A stretch of 8,403 bases of DNA from Candidatus Omnitrophota bacterium (lineage in GTDB: Bacteria > Omnitrophota > Gorgyraeia > JABMQH01), in the NCBI GenBank assembly GCA_026387595.1, contig JAPLLL010000145.1, positions 369 through 8,771 on the forward strand, written 5' to 3'. The notes below the pieces were generated by a model. The model worked only from the letters and a program-made list of their open reading frames with translations. It searched no databases and had not been told where the DNA came from. The position numbers were made by a program, and so were the translations under genes. Of the stretch, positions 1 through 6,300 are shown one piece after another (the stretch's first letter is position 1; each line of letters starts with the position of its first letter).

Positions 1-2572
1 CAGCCGGGGCCCGCGAAGTGGTTTCCTCTTTCGACACCGTATAAATACCTGTTGCTTCGTCCTGCAAGGCCCATCTTAGGATTGGCGGGGTAATGTGCAC
101 GGCGTCGGGGAGTGCAGTACCTGCAATAACCGTAACGGTGTAAAGGCGGCATACCCCTGAAGAATTCAGGAGCGTTTCAAGTTTAGAAGTGGGAATTACC
201 TTGTCGATCCTTTGCCAGGAGTACCCATGTTCATCAGCTGTCAAGCTCGCAGATTCTTTTATATTTACGTTACTTAGAGCAAGGTTTTCTTCACCGGCCG
301 TGCAGTAGAAACCTGTTTGCGCCTTTTTTGATCTCGGTGTCAATCTCGCATAATAGGTAACTATAATGGCCTGGTGCTTTTTTAATTCTTCAGCTGTTAA
401 AACAATGGGATTGTGCGGGCCCCTATTGGCATAACCAGCTGCTCCATCATATTTTCCGCCCGGCTCCGTAGTCATCAAGAAATAGTGCGGCTGGCCTCCG
501 GGAGTTCCCGGCTCCGCAGGGATTGCTTTGATAATACCCCTTAGGTCAGGAAGAAAAGGCTCTCTGTAGGTACCGTCCCTGGATAGCCTCAAGTCCGTCC
601 CAAAAAGAGAAATGGGTTGATCCCCCAAGCGGGTTTCTCGCGTAAGAGGATAATGCAGGCGGCCATCCTGGCCGGTTTCGGCCGTGGCTTGTCCAGCCGC
701 AGCCGGAGCTGGCGTAACTGCGGGCTGGGCGGCGGTTGTAGCGGGCTGCTCGGGCACCGGTGCAACCGATTCGCCCGGCTTTAACATATGATAGCCAATA
801 ACTCCGGCACCCACGGCTGCGACTGCGCCTGCGATAATAGCAGCTGTCTTTTTGCCCATTTTTTGTTTAGGCGCAATAGCCACGCGTGGTTTCAATTGCC
901 GCGCGTTCCCGAATTTACGGTCATAATAAGCTTGCAGCGCTTTCCCGAATTCTGCAGCATCTTTATATCTTATCAGCGTAGTGGTTCCGTCGGCTTCCGT
1001 CTGGTGCGCCGCGACCCTGTAATCAGGCGGTTGCCCGTCCCAGGCCAGCGCAAGGGCCTTTCGCAGTATCGGCCGCAATTCGGGGTCTATGCCCGGCATC
1101 TGCGGATTTACGACCCGTTCCCCGGTAAGCATCCGATAAAGCATTACCGCGCAGGCATAAACATCTGAGGCGGGTTTCAGTTCCTTTGTAAAACCCTGCT
1201 CTTGTTCAGGAGACATGTAAAAAGGAGTTCCCATGACCCACCTGCCGTCAGTTACGTTTTGGGCCGCTTCGTGCTCAACCGTACTTTGGGGTTTTGCTTC
1301 ATCAAGCGTCGTATCCCCGATCGGCCTGGTCAATCCGAGGTCCAGGATAGTGGCTTCCAATATGCTTCCATGCCGGTCAAGGTCGATCATGACATTTGCT
1401 TCTTTGATATCTCTATGTATAAAACCGGCCTTATGCATCACCGCCAATCCTCTAGCAACCTTGAGCGCCGCAAGAACCGCTTCCTGCTGAGTCAGATGTT
1501 CCGCTGTCCTTGGCGCTCCCGGCTCAGGCACATAGTTGCTTAACGGCTTACCCGGCACAAAGTCCATAACAAGATACAGGGGGGCCTTGGTCCTTTTGTG
1601 CCGTTTAACACCTCTGACTCCCACAATACTGGGACAGTTTTGGAAACGCGCCATGGCTGCCAGTTCTCTTTCCAGGCGCTTCCGGTCAGTTTCGCTCATT
1701 TCATTTATGTTCCTGAAACACTTAACGGCCACTTCCATTCCCGCCAGTTCTTCATCATTGGCTAAATAGACAACGCCAAATCCGCCTTTTCCTAATTCTT
1801 TCTTGATCTTATAACGTTTGTCTAACATCGAGCCGGGTCCGAGAACCTCAAAAGTCAGGGCATCACCAAATTCGACAAAAGCCGGCTCCGCGGAAAGCGT
1901 GTTAGCAACAGCCCTTAAGTTTTCCGGCGAAAGCACCTGCAAGCCGGGCTCGCCTTCTAGTAATGACCTGGCTATCCTTGCCATTATGTTTGCGTCTTCA
2001 TCAGGCAATTCGGGCCGCGGCCCGTTATCCACGATCTGACACATGCCATCGTAAAATACCCCCACGGCTACTAAAAGTTCGGCTAGGCCTGCGCTGTGGA
2101 ATTGCCTAAAAAGACCGGCATTGATAGCCACAACAGAATTCCCTTCGTTATCCGGCACAAGAGTAAACGGCGCCTGATAATCATCGGTGATGTATACCCT
2201 TATGCCCTTATTTGCCAAGGCTGCCTGGACCTGTTCCTGGAATCTGTTTAAATTCCCTATCCGGTCGGTTATTTTGGCGCATAGTTTGGTGAGAAGATCG
2301 GTGTCAAAATCGGCAAAACCGCCGTTATGAATGGCAGTTGAAATCTCTGTAATTAATCCGCTTGCATCAGCGGGTTTAAGGCCGGTAAACTGAACTGGCG
2401 GGGTAATTATAACAGACGGCTCTGCAGTCGCTTGATGTTGAATAGTCGTTGCAAGCTCTGTTCTGTCAGCGGCAGGCAGCGGCCGCAAGGAATTATAAGG
2501 CCGTGCCCATGCTACATCCTGAAAGAGAAACGCAGCTATTACAAGAGGAGTAATAGCCTTATATAGTTTCAT
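1..2572 (-). CDS. Membrane-associated Ser/Thr protein kinase with signal-like N-terminus and LRPLPA motif (partial, 3' end off window)
   Basis: The gene transfers phosphate from ATP to Ser/Thr on unknown targets. The first 857 codons are present and no stop is reached. Residues 1-23 resemble a Sec signal (MKLYK, hydrophobic core, VAWA), followed by LRPLPA at 29-34. Residues 40-250 are an unrecognised domain. The Hanks-type kinase core spans about 254-530. It has the glycine loop GKGGFGVV (261-268), ATP lysine K284 in VAVK, catalytic loop HRDIKEAN (386-393, D388, N393), D411 in DLG (the DFG variant common in bacteria) and SPE (454-456). All main catalytic residues are intact, so activity is likely. 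A transmembrane helix (576-594) follows a lysine-rich stretch. Next comes a Pro/Ala linker and a beta-rich domain. ATG at 2572 is chosen; ATG at 2581 is in frame and adds three residues. Neither has a Shine-Dalgarno site. The N-terminal signal conflicts with a cytoplasmic kinase. Family confidence is high; substrate is unknown. Confidence 0.93.
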   Translation of the reverse strand, partial: MKLYKAITPLVIAAFLFQDVAWARPYNSLRPLPAADRTELATTIQHQATAEPSVIITPPVQFTGLKPADASGLITEISTAIHNGGFADFDTDLLTKLCAKITDRIGNLNRFQEQVQAALANKGIRVYITDDYQAPFTLVPDNEGNSVVAINAGLFRQFHSAGLAELLVAVGVFYDGMCQIVDNGPRPELPDEDANIMARIARSLLEGEPGLQVLSPENLRAVANTLSAEPAFVEFGDALTFEVLGPGSMLDKRYKIKKELGKGGFGVVYLANDEELAGMEVAVKCFRNINEMSETDRKRLERELAAMARFQNCPSIVGVRGVKRHKRTKAPLYLVMDFVPGKPLSNYVPEPGAPRTAEHLTQQEAVLAALKVARGLAVMHKAGFIHRDIKEANVMIDLDRHGSILEATILDLGLTRPIGDTTLDEAKPQSTVEHEAAQNVTDGRWVMGTPFYMSPEQEQGFTKELKPASDVYACAVMLYRMLTGERVVNPQMPGIDPELRPILRKALALAWDGQPPDYRVAAHQTEADGTTTLIRYKDAAEFGKALQAYYDRKFGNARQLKPRVAIAPKQKMGKKTAAIIAGAVAAVGAGVIGYHMLKPGESVAPVPEQPATTAAQPAVTPAPAAAGQATAETGQDGRLHYPLTRETRLGDQPISLFGTDLRLSRDGTYREPFLPDLRGIIKAIPAEPGTPGGQPHYFLMTTEPGGKYDGAAGYANRGPHNPIVLTAEELKKHQAIIVTYYARLTPRSKKAQTGFYCTAGEENLALSNVNIKESASLTADEHGYSWQRIDKVIPTSKLETLLNSSGVCRLYTVTVIAGTALPDAVHITPPILRWALQDEATGIYTVSKEETTSRAPA

Positions 2573-2584
2573 ATCATACATAAC

Positions 2585-2598
2585 GGTATAAGTATACC
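2585..2598. repeat. Inverted repeat over the kinase -10 box
   Basis: GGTATA-AG-TATACC has perfect 6-bp arms with a 2-bp spacer and overlaps the proposed TATACT -10 hexamer (2591-2596). It could be an operator. It could equally be a chance result of an AT-rich promoter. Confidence 0.4.
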
Positions 2599-2618
2599 AT
2601 AAAAAAATCGTTTTTCAA
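2591..2618 (-). promoter_or_regulatory. Sigma-70-like promoter of the kinase gene
   Basis: Read on the minus strand, TTGAAA (2613-2618) and TATACT (2591-2596) are separated by 16 bp. Transcription would start near 2584. That leaves a leader of only about 3 nt to the ATG at 2581, or 12 nt to the ATG at 2572, which fits the absence of a Shine-Dalgarno site. The promoter of the large minus-strand gene (7052-7079) has the same hexamers and the same spacing. Confidence 0.65.
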
Positions 2619-2624
2619 TAAAAT

Positions 2625-2649
2625 AATACTAACTTTTTTAAATACTAAC
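2625..2649 (-). promoter_or_regulatory. Upstream activator-like element of the kinase promoter
   Basis: On the minus strand, GTTAGTATTTAAAAAAG (2633-2649) is followed directly by a second TTAGTATT (2625-2632). This gives two direct TTAGTATT half-sites exactly 16 bp apart. The 17-mer recurs identically at 7094-7110, at the same distance (15 bp) from the -35 box. Tandem half-sites next to -35 are typical of response-regulator-type activators. The AT content would also suit an UP element. Confidence 0.6.
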
Positions 2650-2677
2650 CCCGCTCTTTTTTTCATCTTCCCTATTG

Positions 2678-2714
2678 GGTGTCAGACACCTTTTGAATTG
2701 GGGTGTCTGACACC
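2678..2714. repeat. REP-like palindromic repeat, left copy
   Basis: GGTGTCAGACACC (2678-2690), an 11-bp spacer TTTTGAATTGG, then GGTGTCTGACACC (2702-2714). The two 13-mers are perfect reverse complements, and each is itself a palindrome around its central base. Each arm can therefore fold alone, or the whole unit can form one hairpin. This is the architecture of REP pairs (REPIN-like) recognised by RAYT enzymes. Confidence 0.85.
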
Positions 2715-2782
2715 GATGTGTGGACAAGTGTAAAAGTTTAAAATTTTTTAAAACAAATTACCATTTCTTGCGTCTATATAGC

Positions 2783-2788
2783 AGGAGG
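2783..2788 (+). promoter_or_regulatory. Shine-Dalgarno site of the transposase gene
   Basis: AGGAGG lies 7 nt upstream of ATG 2796 and fixes the start. This near-perfect site contrasts with the two large minus-strand genes, which have none. Confidence 0.85.
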
Positions 2789-2795
2789 CATAAAA

Positions 2796-3362
2796 ATGGC
2801 TAGAAAACCAAGAATTGTGTGGGAATTGGGTTTGTACCATATAACCGTAAGAGGTAATAATAAGCAAGGGATTTTTAATGACGGTTCGGATTTTGCGAGA
2901 TATTTAGCATTCCTTGCGCATTATAAGAACAAATTCAAGTTCAAGCTATATGCATTCGTTCTGATGCTGAACCATGTTCATTTGTTGATCGAAACAACCG
3001 AAGATGCAAGTATTTCAAAGATAATGAAAGTTTTAAATCAACGGTACGCGCTATGGTACAACCTGAAATACAACAGAAAAGGCCATCTTTGGGAAAACAG
3101 GTTCCATAGTAATATTGTTGAAAGGGACTCCTATTTATTGGAATGCATCCGCTATATTGAAATAAACCCAATACGCGCGAAGCTGGTAGCAAGCCTGGAA
3201 GATTACAAATGGTCAAGTTATACCTTCCGTATCAAAAATGAACCCTTCCTTCAGCTGGATACTCACCCAATATTTACCAATTTTGAAAAAAGTACACAGG
3301 AAATTTATAAAAATTACAAGAAATTCATTTCCGAGGCACTCATGGTGTCAGGCACCTCTTGA
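2796..3362 (+). CDS. REP-associated tyrosine transposase (RAYT, Y1/HUH, IS200-like)
   Basis: This 188-residue protein belongs to the Y1 transposase superfamily, which nicks and joins single-stranded DNA at hairpins through a 5'-phosphotyrosine. The metal-binding HUH motif is H60-V-H62 in MLNHVHLLIE. The catalytic tyrosine should be Y120 in CIRYIEINPIRAKLV; this follows from lining it up with the YIYINP stretch of E. coli RAYT. The typical DYKWSSY stretch is at 136-142. Length is normal for the family. The start is set by a strong AGGAGG. The last residues (MVSGTS) and the stop codon are encoded by the right palindromic repeat, so gene end and repeat overlap. The gene is convergent with the gene ending at 3390 and divergent from the kinase. 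All key residues are intact. I see no accessory TnpB. Confidence 0.93.
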   Translation: MARKPRIVWELGLYHITVRGNNKQGIFNDGSDFARYLAFLAHYKNKFKFKLYAFVLMLNHVHLLIETTEDASISKIMKVLNQRYALWYNLKYNRKGHLWENRFHSNIVERDSYLLECIRYIEINPIRAKLVASLEDYKWSSYTFRIKNEPFLQLDTHPIFTNFEKSTQEIYKNYKKFISEALMVSGTS

Positions 3363-3380
3363 ATTGGGGTGTCTGACACC
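3344..3380. repeat. REP-like palindromic repeat, right copy
   Basis: GGTGTCAGGCACC (3344-3356), spacer TCTTGAATTGG, then GGTGTCTGACACC (3368-3380). It matches the left copy at 35 of 37 positions, in the same orientation. It contains the transposase stop codon (3360-3362) and ends 9 bp before the stop codon of the large minus-strand gene. It therefore occupies the junction of two convergent genes. It might act as a bidirectional stem-loop there, although no T-run follows it. Confidence 0.85.
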
Positions 3381-3389
3381 TGTATCTGG

Positions 3390-6300
3390 TTAAATCGAGG
3401 ATAGTGCTGCTTGCGTGCTTTTTTGGCGCTGTATTACTTCGCGAAGTTCAAGAAAATTAAGCGTATGATGCGGTGCAGCAGAGTTCCAATGCCCTTCCCA
3501 TGGATGGCCCTGTCCTGTTTCGTTAAGCCTCTTGAATATTCTACCGTATGCATCACTAAGGCGTTTCAGAACAGCGATCCGGTGTTGGGCCTTATCGCCG
3601 GAAAGCGCATAAAATGCTTCGGCGTTCCTTTCTTTTGCGTCAAGCATATCCGGCGCATCGTCGTAAAAACCATATATAGAGCGAATAAAAGCAAGGTCTT
3701 CGGCCTCTGTTATCCCTGCAATACCAAGCGCCGCTTCCAGGCATATCCTGTCAAGCGCCCCATACAGAGGCTTCCGCGTTGCATCCTCTTGGTTTAGCGC
3801 TGCCATTATCTTATCATGAAAATACAGATAAGCGGCCGGCGTGAATGTAACTCCTTCTTTTCCGAGCATTGCGTCATCATCGTTCCATTTTGGCCCGGCT
3901 GCAAACTGCGTGCGGTCTGTTTCAGCCATCGCTGCCCAACCGGTCAACAGCATGGCATATTGCCTGATCCTGGCTGTCTCTGCCGTTTGCAACGCAGCTC
4001 CTTTTCGGTTTATCATCGCAAACTCGCTTTGACCGATGCGGTAGACCTCAAATCCATTGGCGCGGAATACTGCGACAAATTCTAGGGAATAGCTGTTAGT
4101 AGACGCGAAAAATATGCCGCCGTCTTTAAGCACGCGCTTTATTTCTTTCGCGGAGTCATCGCAAAACTGCATGTATGAGGTTCCGCCTTCTTTAATGACC
4201 TCGTCGAAATAATCCTCATCAAACAGGCCTATGCTTACCGCCGTATCGAACGAATCTGCCGACCGCGGGATATTTTGGGCGGTCCCGCTTATGTAACCCA
4301 GCGCCGGGCTGCTTTCCACTTCGGGGCTCAGGCCTACGATATCCGCCCCATGTTCCTTAAGTTCGGTCCCGAGATTAGGTCTTGAGACGCCCATTATTAC
4401 CGCGTTCACAACGGCCTTGCTGCCTATACCGATATTCAGCAGACTGCTGCTCAGGATCTGTTCCGGGGCCGGGAATAATTTGGCTACATCAGGGTTCGCG
4501 CAAAGCTTCTGCAGCATCAGCATAAACACGATGCCGTGATCCGACTCCGGAGAGCCTGCCTTAAACCAGCCCGCTGCCTTCTTGGCCTTTTCTCTAACGG
4601 AGGCAGCCGCGCGTCTTTCGTATTCCGCGCTTGCCCTTGCCGCAGCCGCGGCCACTGCCTGGACGGCTTTAAGCGGCACCTCTTTCTCAATATAGATAAG
4701 CTCGTATATCGAGTACGCGGCGTTAAGCTCGAACGGAATCACCTTAAATTGTATGTTGACCTCAAAAAGTTCGTTCCTGCGTATGCGCTCCAGGATCGCC
4801 CTGCCGGCCGGGTCATGTTCAAGGTCCTGGATGTTCACGTTGCTGAAATATAATATCCGTCCCTCTTTGTCCACGATCGTATTGACGAATGCGGCCCCCA
4901 TCTTTACCGATTCCCTGTTCCATGCCTCTCCGAAATATTGCGTAAGCGCTCCTGGGCCCTTTTCTCTTTTTTCCGACCGGCCGGTCAGAAGCATCGCGGT
5001 ATCTGCCGAAACAACCTCTTCGTCCGGCTTTACAACCCGCACGCTTTCGGGTACGGGAAAAACCTCAACCCTCATTCTTGAACCTGAAGCATATCTGCCA
5101 TCCGGGCGCTGCTCGATATAATAGACATACCCGTCTTTAATTTTTGTGATGATTATCGCCGAGTCCCGGTACAACAAAGCGTTCCCTGCGTCAAATTTTT
5201 TACCCGCCTGTCTTTCTATCGCCGCCACCGGCCGCAAAATGCTCATTAGCGCGGCTTCGTTCAGCTTTGGCTCGAACCCTGCGGCCCTGAGCGCAGCGTG
5301 GGCGCGCTCGTTGGTTGTTTTGGCAAGTTTTCGGACGATCTGGGCTTTCTGAGACGCTAATAGGTCATTGTCGAAAAGCCCCCTGATAAGATCAGCTATC
5401 TCTTCTTCGCTTACAGGTACGGTTTCTTTTAGTTTTTCAAGCCTGGCGCGGAGGCTGCCCTGTATATCAGGGTTTGCCAGGGTTTCTTCCAAAAGCGGCA
5501 AAAGGAGTCCGTGCTGGATAACGGTATTATCAGGTAAGCCGTTTTGCCGGGCCCGCTCTGCTTCCACAAATTCTCTGAACCTGTCCGACAGAATAAACAC
5601 GCCGGGGTCGCCACTTAAGGATAAAATGTCAGGCGCGTCCTTGCCTAGCATCCGGACCAGCGGAAGTAAAAATCTGTTAATCTCGTCTTTTTTGATCACC
5701 CCGTCCAGCACGGCAAAATCGATCAAGCTTAATATGCGCCAGGATGTACTTCCCTCGGTTGCTTTTACCGAGGGGTATATGTACTTTTTAATATCTGTTT
5801 CCGTCCACCTTGTCTCGGCGTCAGGCCTTGCTTCGCTTGCAAAAAGCTCCCCCAGCGCCGCGCACATTCCAGGCGCGGCGTAACCGGAGGCCTGGATGAA
5901 CGGTTCCATAAAATCCGTGAATCTGTCCTTGTTGATAGATCCGCCCTTATCCTTGAATCTTACAAGCAGCTGGTTCAGGTCGGTTGTGACGACGTTGTCA
6001 AAAGAACTGTTTGCCTCCAACAAAGGCAAAAATAATTCTTCAATGCCCACCTCTTTACCTTTGTTATCTTTTACTTTTGCGCCATGCCGCATCAGCCTGC
6101 CCGCGACCTTGATAAGTTTGCCGGTGTTAGGCGTCCCCCTGCTTATCAGCAATTCCACTATTTCTTTTACCCGCGCTTTTTCCGGCCGCGTGGGCGCGGC
6201 GAACATATCGGCTATTCCCGATATAGCGATCGCATGTGTTTCGTAAAGCTCCCGGGATATCGGGATTAAAAATGCAGCTACATCCTGCCGCCCGATATAA

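Larger units (their letters stand above)
2573..2677. other. Intergenic region upstream of the kinase, left of the mobile unit
   Basis: AT-rich and non-coding. It holds the kinase promoter and its upstream element up to 2649. I see nothing in the 28 bp between that element and the mobile unit. There is no sign that the insertion cut the promoter. Confidence 0.7.
2678..3380 (+). mobile_element. RAYT unit: tyrosine transposase gene bounded by two 37-bp REP-like palindromic repeats
   Basis: Two near-identical 37-bp repeats in direct orientation bound a single HUH transposase gene. The 703-bp segment is more AT-rich than the genes on either side, which fits horizontal arrival. No target-site duplication is visible, as expected for Y1 HUH enzymes. 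The unit sits between the kinase promoter and the 3' end of the large minus-strand gene and breaks neither. Its outer limits are inferred from the repeats, so the true ends could differ by some bases. RAYTs are often domesticated, so present mobility is not implied. Confidence 0.75.

Noticed and set aside
1068..1077. Idea that the LRP motif is conserved at DNA level, since all three copies use TTG CGG CCG
   Set aside because: The same nine bases also encode an ordinary LRP in the kinase domain (PELRPILRKAL), so plain codon preference is enough to explain it.
788..2039. Several plus-strand open frames opposite the kinase
   Set aside because: They lie fully inside the kinase gene, have no family features and no convincing ribosome sites. 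They are shadows of the minus-strand coding sequence.
2941..3216. Minus-strand 91-codon frame within the transposase gene
   Set aside because: It overlaps the conserved HUH and tyrosine region of the transposase, which is clearly the real frame.
2678..3380. CRISPR-like array from the repeated palindromes
   Set aside because: There are only two copies, 666 bp apart, with a transposase gene between them and no spacer array or cas gene.
3344..3392. Rho-independent terminator at the end of the large minus-strand gene
   Set aside because: The palindromic repeat can form a stem, but no T-run follows on either strand, so a classical terminator cannot be claimed.
2665..3395. Target-site duplication around the transposase unit
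   Set aside because: The bases outside the two repeats do not match each other, and Y1 HUH enzymes do not create such duplications.
4976..4987. Perfect 12-bp palindrome GACCGGCCGGTC
   Set aside because: It lies within the coding sequence and is made of ordinary codons in a GC-rich stretch. There is no second copy and no link to a regulatory position.
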